Below are positions 9,806 through 20,037 of a DNA stretch of 64,000 nt, piece after piece (the first letter of the stretch is position 1; each line of letters starts with the position of its first letter). The DNA is from Paralithodes platypus. Taxonomy: Eukaryota > Arthropoda > Malacostraca > Decapoda > Lithodidae. The DNA is taken from the NCBI GenBank assembly GCA_032716605.1, contig CM064523.1, positions 38,932,215 through 38,996,214 of the forward strand, read 5' to 3'. The notes below the pieces were generated by a model. The model was not told the DNA's origin, did not search any database, and saw only the letters and a list, made by a program, of their open reading frames with translations. A program made the position numbers and the translations under genes.

Positions 9806-9835
9806 AGTCAGGCAGCTGCAGGAAAGATATCCAAG

Positions 9836-10447
9836 AGGTGTTTTTCCGGTCCCGTCTCAAGACCACCGTCGCAAGATCTACCCGAAAAACTGTTTTTCTG
9901 GTCCCGTCGCAAGCCCACCTTTAGCAAGCGAGACACCAATATTCTCTTGCGACGGCAAGAGAGCTCCGGAGCTGGGTTGACGGCAAGCTGAAACATCTCA
10001 CTCATCTTACTGTTTCTCCATTCTAATTTATTTCGGTATATTTGTTTATCCAAACATTGTTATAATTTACTTGCCTATTATTAGGAAGTAGAGTAATAAG
10101 AGCCCACAGTAACGTATATCCAATTGTTGATAATAAATTAATGTGGGACAGTACGCTTGGTTAAATTTTGTCCACGAAACAACAACAAACCCCAGCTTTG
10201 ACTAGGCCTAGGCTATGCTATTTACCGATTGTTTTTTCATATCAGAATTGCATTTATATAATCCTTATGATAATTAAATTGGCGGTGAATGTTATTCCGA
10301 TCAAATGAAAGTTGTATAGCCTAGCTTATATATTTGTAAGATGTGTGCTGGCTTGGAGCAAGCCTGTGTTGTTTTTCCTGTCCTGTGATGATCTTGTGAC
10401 GGCTCGGTTGAGACGGTGGTCTTGCAACGGGCCCGGAAAATCACGTC
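9836..10447. mobile_element. TIR element of about 610 bp inside the RTE-like duplicates
   Basis: The left end (9838-9885) and the reverse complement of the right end (10385-10446) share TTTTTCCGG-CCCGT, CAAGACCACCGTC and CAAGATC. The motif CCCGTCGCAAG-CCACC is repeated again at 9901-9920. It interrupts LINE sequence: the RT piece ends near 9805 and the related block GAAGTTGTGCAGTAGGCTAG resumes at 10461. There is no transposase frame. The superfamily is not assignable and I could not fix a target duplication. Confidence 0.55.
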
Positions 10448-10454
10448 TACTGAA

Positions 10455-10590
10455 AGTAAGAAGTTGTGCAGTAGGCTAGGAGAAAATTTGGCGTAGAGGA
10501 GTGGCTGGTGCGTGTGATAATGAAGATGTATGAAGACTCACGAACGGTAGTGAGGGTGAAAGGTGTACTGAGTGAGGGACATATGCTAGG
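10455..10590 (+). pseudogene. RTE-like RT piece, fourth partial copy
   Basis: GAAGTTGTGCAGTAGGCTAG then GGAGTGGCTGGTGCGTGTGA and the YEDSRTVVRVKG-type block, as at 9110-9230. It is truncated into the minisatellite that follows. Confidence 0.55.
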
Positions 10591-10858
10591 TGAAGGTTAG
10601 TTTTGTATCCCACGTACTGGGTACTAGGGACATATACTAGGTGTTACGTGAGGGTTAGCGTGGTATCCCACGTACTGGGTACTAGGGACATATACTAGGT
10701 GTTATGTGAGGGTTAGTATTGTATCCCAAATACTAGGTACTAGGGACATATACTAGGTGTTACGTGAGGGTTAGCGTGGTATCCCACGTACTGGGTACTA
10801 GGGACATATACTAGGTGTTATGTGAGGGTTAGTTTTGTATCCAACGTACTGGGTCTAG
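10590..10858 (+). repeat. 58-bp minisatellite, about five units
   Basis: The unit is built on GGTACTAGGGACATATACTA, GGTGTTACGTGAGGGTTAG, and YGTGGTATCCCACGTACTG. Units alternate between a GCGTGGTATCC and a TTTTGTATCC version, giving a higher-order period of about 116 bp. Confidence 0.85.
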
Positions 10859-10859
10859 G

Positions 10860-10990
10860 GGGCGGAAGCCTCCACCCATAATACTAGGATAGGTTAGGTA
10901 AGGTTGTTAGGTTAGGCTAATGGGGATGGATGTAGTTTCCGAGTGTACGGTCGTCATGTTTACATTTGTCGATCGCCGTTGTTAACCTGC
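10860..10990. repeat. Telomere-like GGTTAGG family piece, then inverted-repeat family end
   Basis: 10860-10920 is the reverse complement of the family at 13570-13660 (a GGGGGCGG hairpin, then TTAGGTAAGGTTGTTAGGTT). From 10918 it becomes the end of the inverted-repeat family with GGATGGATGTAGT, GTCGTCATGTTTACA and GTCGATCGCCG. Confidence 0.6.
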
Positions 10991-11189
10991 CCTTCCCTAC
11001 CCATCATGTGTTGATTGGTTGTCCATCTTGATCTAATTCTTCAGGCCAGCCCTATTTGAGTATTTTGGGGGAACTCAGTGGTGTGGTTAAACTATTTTTA
11101 ATATATATTTGTTTAAATATGTAAGATATGCAATAAATTATGTAAAATATATTGTTTTTACTTTATACCTATACATATAATTGTCATTA

Positions 11190-11677
11190 TTAACCCTTAA
11201 TTAGCGGCGAGCAACATAAGTCGAGTTAAATAAAGCTGGACTATGTGGCGGCGCTCGACATAGGTCGAGTGGCAATTTCAGCACGTAATGTGGCTGAGAG
11301 AGAGAGACAAGTGGTGGCAGGAGACTAGCGAGCGTATGACTGCTCCAGACCACCGCGGCGAACCTACTGACACAAATCTCAGCTCCCTCCTCCCTCTCTC
11401 ACTCGCTACATACTCAATTATGTACTGAAAGTACCGAATTACCTGCTTTTTGCACTCGCGTTGCACGGTTATTGCAAGAAAACTATCCATCATACAAGGA
11501 TCGTTATGGTGTCATTCGAAAGCTCTGTTTATGCCCTTTCAGGGATAGGTACTTGTTTTACGTTCTGGGTCTTATTTAGGCATGAAAATGATCACGTAAA
11601 CAGCCCTATTTTGGCTAAAAACACCCCGCTGTGCGGTACACATAAATAAACCGCATAGGCCGCTCGTAAGGTGTTAA
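11190..11677. mobile_element. piggyBac-like MITE, 480 bp, TTAA-flanked, copy 1
   Basis: TTAA at 11190-11193 and 11674-11677 brackets exactly 480 bases. The ends are CCCTTAATTAGCGGC and, inverted, CACCTTACGAGCGGC. A second 480-bp copy at 19415-19894 differs at only about a dozen visible positions. TTAA duplication and CCCT-type ends are the hallmark of piggyBac-derived elements. The short open frames in it (for example 11278-11493 minus) are not transposase. TTAA precision is demonstrated by the filled/empty pair around 19411 and 20220. Confidence 0.85.
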
Positions 11678-11789
11678 GGAAATTCCATTGACTATTTACA
11701 TCGCTAGGCCTAGCTTCCTTATTTCTATTAATTTCCTCCAGTTCACAATGAAACCTATTGCTAATTTCCTTGTTCTTCAGCAGCCGCGG

Positions 11790-12300
11790 CGGTGTCGGCG
11801 TTGGACGCTTGGGATAATGTTCCTGTCTATTTTGAAGGCCATTCGATACAATAATATGTTGAAAGCCCCCCCTCACCCCCCCATGACATGTTATCATCAT
11901 ATATATTGCCAGTAGGGGGCAAACAACCAAAAAAATTGCTGCAAAGCCCTTCCCTCAACATATTATTGTATCCAATGGCAGTCAAAATAGACGGGAACAT
12001 GATCGCAAGCGTCCACCGCCGCCGCCGTCATGTTTACATGGTCGATCGCCGCAGTTTGGTTAGGCCTATTTGCCCCCCTCAACATATTATTGTATCCAAC
12101 GGCATTCAAAATGGACGGGAACATGATGGCAAGCTTTCGGCGCCGCTCCACCGCCATGTTTACATGTGTCGATCGCCGTGGTTAAGTTCGCGTCTATTTT
12201 GACGGCGATTTTTTTCGGTTATTTGCCCCCTGCTGGCAATATATAAGATGATGACAATATGTCATGAGGGGGGGGCCTCAACAATGACCTCTAACCTCTG
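11790..12300. repeat. Cluster of at least three copies of the inverted-repeat family, both orientations
   Basis: The core word GATACAATAATATGTTGA lies on plus at 11845-11862 and on minus at 11955-11975 and 12077-12096. Each is followed by GGCAGTCAAAATAGACGGGA or its variant, GCAAGC and a GC-rich CCGCCGC block. It ends with the GTCGATCGCCGTGGTTAAGT and TTTGCCCCCTGCTGGCAATA blocks. 12163-12200 preserves the empty form of the site occupied by the Harbinger-like MITE at 2772. Confidence 0.75.
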
Positions 12301-12500
12301 TATATCAAATAGGGCTAGAGCAAATTGGCTGCAAATTTCCACATCTAGGCTATTCCTTGACTGACTCTTCCCAAATGGTCGACATATGGTCACATATTAG
12401 CTTGATCACTCTAGGCATAGTTGTTTTTTTAGTTACAGAGGTTATAGCCTAGGTCATGATTTCTTGCCTACTTACAGCGAATAGACTAGGCCTATTGTAG
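12290..12500 (+). repeat. Dispersed repeat D1, copy 2
   Basis: CTAACCTCTGTATATCAAAT, GGGCTAGAGCAAATTGGCTG, then CTTCCCAAATGGTCGACATA and AGCTTGATCACTCTAGGCAT. Nearest relatives are 7190-7262 and 50245-50395. Confidence 0.65.
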
Positions 12501-12721
12501 ATTGGTAAAATAGGTAAACCTGACTTTTTGGACCGACAGCGATTTCAGTAAGTTTTAGTTTGTTTTCTGTAATTTTTCCTTCAGATATAGTGTGGTTTTA
12601 TACTGAAGAGGAGCTGAAATGAGTATTTACCCATTATCCAACAATCTAAAAACACGCCCCCCACTAGTGGGGAGGGCTATGAAGTTCAGGGAAAATGAGG
12701 GGTTAAACGCGTAAAAATACA

Positions 12722-13415
12722 TTAACCCGTTGAGACCCAGCGTCGCACGTGTTGCGTCGGCAGTCTTTGATCACCAACTCCCAGCGACGCATCACGTGCG
12801 TCCGACATATAAAAAACACTTACGTGGCTCGTAAGGTAGGAAATAGCGGGAGAATAGGAGGGGGAGGTACCGTAGTGTGTGGGGGAGCCGGGCCAGTAGG
12901 TGTGAGCGGGCCGAGACAGCCGCGCGGCTGGTGGTGGTGGGCTTAGTGGGGATAGTTTACACCCCTAGTTTACCGCCACTTTGAACCTTCATTACTCCGG
13001 TCGTATGGGAGCTAGAGGCTTGAGATTTATGTGAGATACTCCTTAGGATGTATGCCGTACAATGCCATACTCAGTTTTTACCCTAGTGCTCCCGGGCGGG
13101 TGGTCATGCGGGGGAGACGAACTATTGAAACCCCCCCTCCCGCCCCCCAAATGACCGAAATGAGTTTTTTTTTATTTGTGTGTTCATTTCTCACCATTCT
13201 CTTCCATTTTGGCTCAACAAATTTTTTTGAAGCTCCCCCCCCCCCAACCCCCCACCGGCCCCCCCCCCAAAAAAAAAATGTCAGGTGATTTTTTTTTGTT
13301 TTTTTTTCATTTCTCATCCTTGTCTTCCATTATAGCAAACAAAAAAAAATAAGTGAAAATGTCTTGGGACTGGGGTGAACAAAATATTATAACTAGCCGG
13401 GGCTCAACGGGTTAA
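12722..13415. mobile_element. Second TTAA-flanked MITE, 686 bp, piggyBac-like
   Basis: TTAA at 12722-12725 and 13412-13415. Inverted ends: CCCGTTGAGACCCAGC on the left and, reversed, CCCGTTGAGCCCCGGC on the right. The interior is GC-rich with C and A/T homopolymers (13230-13310) and contains no transposase. It differs in sequence from the 480-bp family. Homopolymer runs make any frame unreliable. Confidence 0.8.
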
Positions 13416-13429
13416 TATAGCGTTTTGTA

Positions 13430-13560
13430 TCAAAACTTGGCTCGGGTTTTCCCAAATTGCAAACCCATACAACCCAATTTTGTGAATACCCCGAGCCAAC
13501 TTTTGACGAAAGCTGGCTCGGGGTGGAGTGGGTAACCTAATATCTCATGTTATAAAAATA
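13430..13560. repeat. Inverted repeat around CTTGGCTCGGG
   Basis: ACTTGGCTCGGGTTTTC at 13435-13451 is mirrored by AATACCCCGAGCCAAC at 13485-13500, and GCTGGCTCGGGGTGG follows at 13511-13525. The loop is about 35 bases. No function is evident. Confidence 0.5.
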
Positions 13561-13569
13561 GTCAACTTT

Positions 13570-13795
13570 GGGAAGACATTAGCCTAACCCAACAACCTTA
13601 CCTAACCTATCCTAGTATTATGGGTGGGGGCTACCGCCCCCAACACCTCCGCTGGTTGGGTCAGGCTAGACTTTTTTTGTTCTTTTTTTTGTTTTTTTTT
13701 TAATGTTCTAGGCTATTAGCCCAACCTAACAACCTTACCTAACCTAACCTAGTATATGGGTGGGGGCTGCCGCCCCCACACCCCCGCTGGTTGGG
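13570..13795. repeat. Two copies of a CCTAACAACCTTACCTAACC family with GC hairpin
   Basis: Each copy reads AACCTAACAACCTTACCTAA, a CTAGTAT word, then GGGTGGGGGCTRCCGCCCCC and CCGCTGGTTGGGT (13580-13665 and 13722-13795). A third lies inverted at 10860-10920 and a diverged one is near 5480-5545. The 5' part looks like degenerate CCTAA telomere units fused to a short hairpin. Confidence 0.65.
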
Positions 13796-14228
13796 TACTG
13801 GCTGAAAAACTTATTGTTTTACAGTATATATGTATTTTAGCGTTTTTGTTTTTTTTCTCCCTTATAATACATTTCAGCTCTTAATGACATATATAGCAGT
13901 GATGTATATGCTCTACCGGACCTATTAGGCCTAAAAAGATCGATGGGCTAACTGTCGGTCCAAAACATCAGTATAACCGTAAAATATTTGCTTAATAGGC
14001 CTAGGCCTAGGCTATGCAACTGTCTCGATTTGACTAATTTGACCTAATTAGGCCTAAAGCAGCCTCAGTCTATTCCCAAACCCCAAATAGTATCCCATGT
14101 TAAGCCCTAGGCTAGGCCTAGGCCTAATCCCACTCTCAATCAAAATTCGAACTGATAAATTCGTACCTACCGGTAGTGCTGCCTAGGCTTAGTTAGGCTA
14201 GGCCTATATTTTTCGTGAATAGATATTG

Positions 14229-15750
14229 TTACGTATCTTGATCCTCAAGTGGTTAACTTGATGAATCTAGATAGCACAGAGATATATATTAAGGTATCAG
14301 TCAGCTGAAGGCAAAACAAAAGTAAAATCTAATAAAATAATTTCCTGTTGTTGCTTCCTTTCCTTTTGGATCTTAGGACTTAGTATCCTTTATTGACTGA
14401 TACTCTTTAATTATGAAAAATACTGAAACTAATTAAAGTCATGTAGTATTTATAAAGAATTATTATTTAACCGAAGCTTAGTAGGCTATGGTTATGAACC
14501 GAATAAGTTATAGCTAAAGAAGGACTATTAATTTTATAAAAAGTCTTGAAAGATAAATATTAAAGTAAGAATATTTCTGTCTTTTACCCTTTTTGAAATG
14601 AATAGATAGTTTTCTTCGATGTCCTTTTATTTATATTTAATGTAATTATTCTTGGTTCTTGTCTTACGTTAATAGTATTATATTATTATTATCATCAGGA
14701 GTAATATCAAAGTCACATAAAAAGTTAGATATATATTTAATAATTAGTTAAATTTATTTCTTAACCACGTAACATTGAGGTTTGATTAGGAGTAAATAAA
14801 GTTACAGGATCGTTTCATAGATTCGATTCAGGTCTCACTCAAATAATATGAAAAGCAAAATATAATATTTTGAAGCAAAAGAATTTTCTTCAGCTTAGAA
14901 AATCACTAAGTAATATTAACACAGCCATGTTAGTCTAAGGCGATATTACTAATATGAGACAATAGCATCACCGTACTAAGCACCATTAAGCAATGTAAGC
15001 TTAATTAAAAGAAAATGAAAGAACTCTTAAGTATTAATATAAAACAATAGTATTACTTTCATCATAACCCAATTACTTAAAGAGTTGCTTTAGTCCACAA
15101 GTTAGTCAACTAAAATAGTTAAGTACATAATAATAGCGTTAACGTTAATTCCCAATCAAATAGTTAAGTACATAAATAGTAGCGTTAACGTTAATTCGCA
15201 ATCAAATAGTTAAACACATAATAGTAGTGTTCACGTTAATTCCCAATCACATATCTCACTAACCAACATAACATAAGTGTTTACACCGAACACACTTAAC
15301 ACACATTTATATAATCTGACTGACAGTCACAATCCCATTATAATACTTCACCCCGTCTTCCTCCAGCTGCAAGTTCACCTTCCCCAACTCCAAATGAGAC
15401 TGATTTGAATGCCCACAACTCGGGTCTTATATACCAAACAATGATGGTGTAGGAACGAATCAGGAGGCGGGAGGTGGTGCCTACTCCAATCATAGCTCCT
15501 CGAGTCGCATAACAGGTGTCTGGTCCACTCACAGCTCCTGGCGTCGATCATACGTCATAGCATCGGTCATCGAGGTAGTTTGCAAGGGTCCCCTATGACG
15601 CACGCAGGTGTGAAGGGTAGTTTGCAGGTATGCGGGCGAGCCAGTTTCCCCACTCTCATGGTTCGCTCGCTAGTCTGCTTCACCGTTTGGGTAGTGCGAC
15701 TCCTTCAACTCTAATTCTAGCTCTTAAATTAACATACAGGGCTCCGTATG
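14229..15750 (-). mobile_element. Possible solo LTR of a gypsy-like element
   Basis: The segment begins TGTTACGTATC on plus, the same TGTTACG terminus as the LTR at 25958. It runs through about 1 kb of AT-rich DNA including GGTTAACTTG, then a more GC-rich part with long GC-poor to GC-rich transition like that LTR. The right end was not fixed; ACATAC...GTATGT at 15731-15750 is one candidate. No internal region or target duplication was found, so this remains a guess by architecture. Confidence 0.3.
15114..15250 (+). repeat. Three tandem 45-bp units
   Basis: Each unit is AATAGTTAAGTACATAA-TAG followed by TAGCGTTAACGTTAATTCCC and AATCA. The third unit is more diverged (TTCACGTTAATT). Confidence 0.85.
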
Positions 15751-15789
15751 TCAGAATATAGAAAATGGTTTAAAGGAAAGAGCATCCTA

Positions 15790-16315
15790 TATTATGTTCA
15801 AATAATATGTAATAGCACTGTGTATGGTTGTATTACATTTAAATAGTGATAGATGTGTATATTAATGGGATAAATACTCCGAAGTTCGCATACGTTCAGA
15901 AAATTTTGTGCAACACTGTTGCCAGATACTAATCGATCCCATTATCATAATATCATAATGGATTTTACTCATTTGCATAATTTCAAATACCTAGGACATT
16001 AATATAATATTTTCCTATCTTTTTTGTAGTGATATTTGTCTGATTTAGTGGTATATTGGTGTCTGTCTAGGGTTATAATGCATTGTAAAAGTTACCTCTG
16101 CATCTCTGACTTGGCTTAAGTACCCCTGCTTTCTTTGAGTACTACACGGCAAGAGAAGCTTTCGGTTCTGTCACAGATTGTCACGTACAGCAACTGCTAA
16201 ATTCGACTTCATGTTCAAATAATATGTAATAGCATTATCTAGGTTTGTATTAGACAACAATCGTGATAGGTTTCTATTTTATGTGGATAAATAGTATTAA
16301 GCTGAATAAACTAAA
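15790..16315. repeat. Imperfect direct duplication of about 100 bp, 419 bp apart
   Basis: ATGTTCAAATAATATGTAAT then AGCA at 15796-15820 recurs at 16212-16236, and the following TGTATTA, GTGATAG and GGATAAATA words keep their order in both copies. The rest of 15880-16210 shows nothing recognisable. Confidence 0.6.
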
Positions 16316-16349
16316 TACCGAAAGTTCACTAGAGTGATTGTTGATACAT

Positions 16350-16945
16350 AGATGAGGGAGGAGAGACGGAGGATGGAAGGGCTAGGCAGTGTTGCCAGTT
16401 GTATCGCTACATATTACCGCTAGATGTAGAGCTATTTACTTCAATTTAGCAGCCATTTGTTCATATCTAGAGAGATTTACTAGGGATAATTTAAACATTT
16501 CAGACATTCTAGTCATATTACATTGTAAAATTTGCAAAACAAACAAACCAAAACTCTTTAGAAATTGCAGCATTATCCTAACATGGTTTGGCTATGTAGC
16601 AACATGCTAGCGACTTTTGAGAAAGGATCTAGCGGTATTTTGTGGAGACTACTGGGAGGGTGGGAGGGAGGTGGTGGTTGCAGTGGTGCCAGTTGTAAAG
16701 CTACATATTACCGCTAAATGTAGAGCTATTTACTTCAATCTAGCAGCCATTTCTTTTATATCTAGACATTTACTAGGGATAATTTGAAAATTTCAGACAT
16801 TCTAGTCATACTACATTGTAAAATTTGCAAAACAAACAAACCAAAACTCTTTAGAAATTGCAGCATTATCCTAACATGGTTTGGCTATGTAGCAACATGC
16901 TAGCGACTTTTGAGAAAGGATCTAGCGGTATTTCGTGGTAACACT
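16350..16945. repeat. Tandem duplication, period about 290 bp, each unit edged by inverted words
   Basis: Unit 1 (16385-16645) and unit 2 (16680-16945) are nearly identical from GCTACATATTACCGCTA through AAACTCTTTAGAAATTGCAG to GAAAGGATCTAGCGGTATTT. TACCGCTAGAT near each start is the inverse of ATCTAGCGGTA near each end, so each unit looks like a short TIR element duplicated in tandem. TGCCAGTTGTA precedes both. Confidence 0.75.
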
Positions 16946-16949
16946 TTAG

Positions 16950-18080
16950 GAGGGTTAAAATAGGAGTCAAGTGGGCAATTGCCAAAACTTTAAAGGTCCA
17001 TATCATTGTTATTAAACTAAGCATTTGGCAAAGGGAGGAATTGTTAAAAACCTTAGCCAATACTCAGTCATTTACCAAAAATAAATTTGAATTTATCATT
17101 ATTATTTGGTAGGGTAGGTATGTATAGGTAGGTTGGCTAAATAATTGCTGGAATTCGTAGGGACTCGAACGGTTTTGAGAGAGTTCAATAAAAAAACAAA
17201 AGTTAGGACTGAATAATAAAGAGATGTTATTAAGCAAAACTGGGGGATGCGTGGAAGCCTATAGACTGTAGACGGTAAACTTTGTGTGTGGTAGCGAATT
17301 CGGTTTTAAAGTAATTTAAGAATAGACAGTTTTCAATGCTGCGGCCAAACTATTCCACCCATTTATATTTTGTTGGTATCAAAACGTTCGGAATCGCGAG
17401 CCTCACCCAACTACGCAAGCATGGCTCTGATCATCGGCGTAGTTTTCAAGATGTGGAATTTTAAGTGGAATTAGAGGTTTTTTCAAGATTGCCGGAAAAA
17501 AACCCACGTGCAAAAGCAAAACCTTCTCTATAAAATTTGCGGAGCATTAGTAGGGGAGTGCGTATGCCAAAGCCCAGTCGTTTCCTGTGAGTGGGAGAGA
17601 CGGTATTTAGGCGTAAAGTTTTTCGGGAAATCGGCTGCCACGGACCTGTTTAGCCACCATGCCGGATGTTTAGCATATCAAAAGTTGCCCAATACAAAAA
17701 CGCACCTCTTGTGAAAGTTTGATCCCGATCCAAAAAGCGGTTCTGGAGTTATTGCGTCGAAACCGGCGCGTAAGAAACATTTGGATGAAATTCCAGGTAA
17801 TGATTACAATAGGGGTTCCCCGTAGGGGACGAACCCCTAATAATAATAATCTCAGAATATTGGGGACATGGGGATTTCAATGTTTTAATCATTGTGAAGG
17901 CAATTATTATTCTAAAAATACACTTACCCTAATAATATATGGACATCGTTATTCTCTATATCTTAAGATTACAGTCTTAGTATAGAAAGCTTGTATGGCT
18001 GCAGGATAAATGTTTTTCTTATGTTCATCCTTCCTTGCTTTTTCAATGTTGCAGGCCATGCTTTCGCTCTTCCTAATTTA
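16950..18080. other. No recognisable feature
   Basis: Mixed-composition unique-looking DNA. Open frames on plus at 17508-17714 and 17719-17985 are short, overlap no motif and lack any family resemblance I recognise. Confidence 0.5.
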
Positions 18081-18087
18081 TTTTCTA

Positions 18088-18546
18088 TTATTTAAACACT
18101 GGATGTGAAGTACTGTAGAGGTGATTCTCTTGGTCCCATCGGTGTAGGTATGCCATTGGATTTTGATGGGAAATTAGCATAAAATCATCCTCATCGTAAT
18201 CCAAATCTGGCTGCTGTTGGGTGCACGCCTTTCCTTTATGTCTCAGGCTCTGTGATTGGCTGGACAGAAGTCTCTGCGATTGGTCCGGGCTTGTACTTCC
18301 TGTAGGTCCCGGATGTCGTTCACTTTGGTGGGTAGACTGCAGTATTCCTGAAGGTATTAGAGCACGGGTAAACAGGGGGGACCGTGCGGTTTCCCTTTCC
18401 ACCCTTACCGGTGTCCTTTTCCTCTCCTTGATTGCAGCTATTCTGACTCTGGATGGTTGATCCTCCCACTGATTTGTGAGGACCTCTGAGGGGGTTGATT
18501 TGTCTATTGCTTGCAACCCAGTCATCTCAACTATCACAACAATCAA
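18088..18546 (-). CDS. Unrecognised 152-codon open frame, possibly not a gene
   Basis: An uninterrupted minus-strand frame, rich in Ser, Arg, Gln and Pro, with an acidic patch (LDYDEDDFMLI) near the C-terminus and no membrane segment or known motif. The first 20 or so codons are antisense to the jockey-like tail at 18470-18720, so the annotated start is probably wrong and any real segment begins lower, near 18500. It could be one exon, an old transposon ORF or chance. Nothing around it, such as splice signals or neighbours of known function, supports a host gene. Confidence 0.25.
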   Translation of the reverse strand: MIVVIVEMTGLQAIDKSTPSEVLTNQWEDQPSRVRIAAIKERKRTPVRVERETARSPLFTRALIPSGILQSTHQSERHPGPTGSTSPDQSQRLLSSQSQSLRHKGKACTQQQPDLDYDEDDFMLISHQNPMAYLHRWDQENHLYSTSHPVFK

Positions 18547-18890
18547 TGTTCTTCAGAGCTCTCTCAGTGCATATCCCCTCCCTTGCAGCGAGTGTGAGGT
18601 ATCCGCCTTTCAACACAGTCCCATTTCTAATTTGTCCAGCTCTCCAACCCAAGAATTAGTCTATCTTCTATCTACAAATGAACTCTAGAGCTCTCTCCCT
18701 TAATCAATATTTCCTTTATTCTATGACTTAAACTGCTTTCCACTTTGTATGTCCAGGCATATTGACCCCAATGTCAAACTTTTGGCTCTGCAGGAGACAC
18801 TCTTTACATGCAACCAGCCTTTTGGCTCCTTCATACACATAGAACAAATAATAATCCTCTATCTTCTCTCTTACTGTTTCACTCATTAGT
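18470..18890 (+). pseudogene. 3' end of a jockey-like LINE
   Basis: The frame with VLQSSLSAYPLPCSECEVSA then ISNLSSSPTQELV is the same tail as at 37050-37200 in the larger copy, and the DNA words TCAGAGCTCTCTCAGTG and GCTCTCCAACCCAAGA are shared. Only the last stretch of ORF2 and 3' untranslated sequence (to about 18890, with CAGGCAT and CACATAGAACAA) remain. Confidence 0.65.
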
Positions 18891-19075
18891 CCTTTCGTGG
18901 AAGCTTGTTATTGCTTCTGTGTTTATGTTATTACATATACAGGCGTTTTAATTGTGTTCCATTGTCCCCTTCCCAAACAAGAGATATTGCATTAGGGCGA
19001 TGTACTATACAGGAACTGTATACATTTTACAGTGCTATATGGTTTCCTAAAATATCTGTAGTCCACCTCATATAT

Positions 19076-19081
19076 ATACCG

Positions 19082-19126
<45 letters not shown>

Positions 19127-19129
19127 TAC

Positions 19130-19182
<53 letters not shown>

Positions 19183-19217
19183 GGTGTATATACAGTATAT
19201 ATATATATATATATATT
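19076..19217. repeat. (TA)n microsatellite with GTG interruptions
   Basis: Three TA runs separated by ACCGGTGTATA or AGATACCTGTG words. Open frames of alternating Tyr-Ile here are artefacts of the repeat. Confidence 0.95.
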
Positions 19218-19227
19218 TTTTTTTTTA

Positions 19228-19353
19228 TTAATTTCACCACAACACCAAACACCCCCAATGAAATAAATTAAAGTATATATGTGATGCACACAGGATTCGA
19301 CCCTGGGTTATCACACACAGATTTTTGCCACTTTAACCATTACACCACCAGGA
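19228..19353 (-). repeat. tRNA-derived SINE, first copy
   Basis: The minus strand has a box A-like TGGTGTAATGGTTAAAGTGG and a box B with one change (GGGTCGAATCC). It matches the second copy at 20038-20163, which has a perfect box B. It is part of the duplicated segment described at 19225-20310. Confidence 0.75.
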
Positions 19354-19410
19354 CGGTTAAAGGTTTATGCACACGCCTACGACTTATTATCCATTCTCAA
19401 ATACTGGATA

Positions 19411-19898
19411 TTAACCCTTAAAAAGCGGCTCACCACTTAAGTCGAGTTAAATAAAGCTGGACTATGTGGCGGCGCTCGACATAGGTTGAGTGGCAATTTC
19501 AGCACGTAATGTGGCTGAGAGAGAGAGACAAGTGGTGGCAGGAGACTAGCGAGCGTATGACTGCTCCAGACCACCGCGGCGAACCTACGGACACAAATCT
19601 CAGCTCCCTCCTCCCTCTCTCACTCGCTACATACTCAATTATGTACCGAAAGTACCGAATTACCTGCTTTTTGCACTCGCGTTGCACGGTTATTGCAAGA
19701 AAACTATCCATCATACAAGGATCGTTATGGTGTCATTCGAAAGCTCTGTTTATGCCCTTTCAGGGATAGATACTTGTTTTACGTTCTGGGTCTTATTTAG
19801 GCATGAAAATGATCACGTAAACAGCCCTATTTTGGCTAAAAACACCCCGCTGGGCGGTACACATAAATAAACCGCATAGGCCGCTCGTAAGGTGTTAA
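19411..19898. mobile_element. piggyBac-like MITE, 480 bp, TTAA-flanked, copy 2
   Basis: TTAA at 19411-19414 and 19895-19898. The 480-bp body is nearly identical to 11194-11673 (for example both keep GTCGAGTTAAATAAAGCTGG and AAAACTATCCATCATACAAG). The left end CCCTTAAAAAGCGGC and the right end GCCGCTCGTAAGGTG form an imperfect inverted pair. It was inserted after the segmental duplication, because the sister unit lacks it. Confidence 0.9.
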
Positions 19899-20037
19899 TC
19901 TAATCATGTTCATATTCCCAACCGCACTATGGTAGGCCTAATGTTTAAGTGAGAGGAAGGAGTATTCATGGGGCACAGATCATATAGACCGGCCTCGCTA
20001 CGAAATATCCCTGAACCTACTGATAATCTATATTTTA

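Noticed and set aside
10590..10858. CRISPR array suggested by regularly spaced repeats
   Set aside because: Units are contiguous 58-bp tandem repeats without unique spacers, and the genome is eukaryotic.
13078..13317. Gly-rich coding frames
   Set aside because: They are produced by C and A/T homopolymers inside the TTAA MITE.
18905..19289. Long open frames of alternating Tyr and Ile on both strands
   Set aside because: They are translations of the (TA)n microsatellite and have no stop only because TATATA lacks one. The same applies at 52999-53313.
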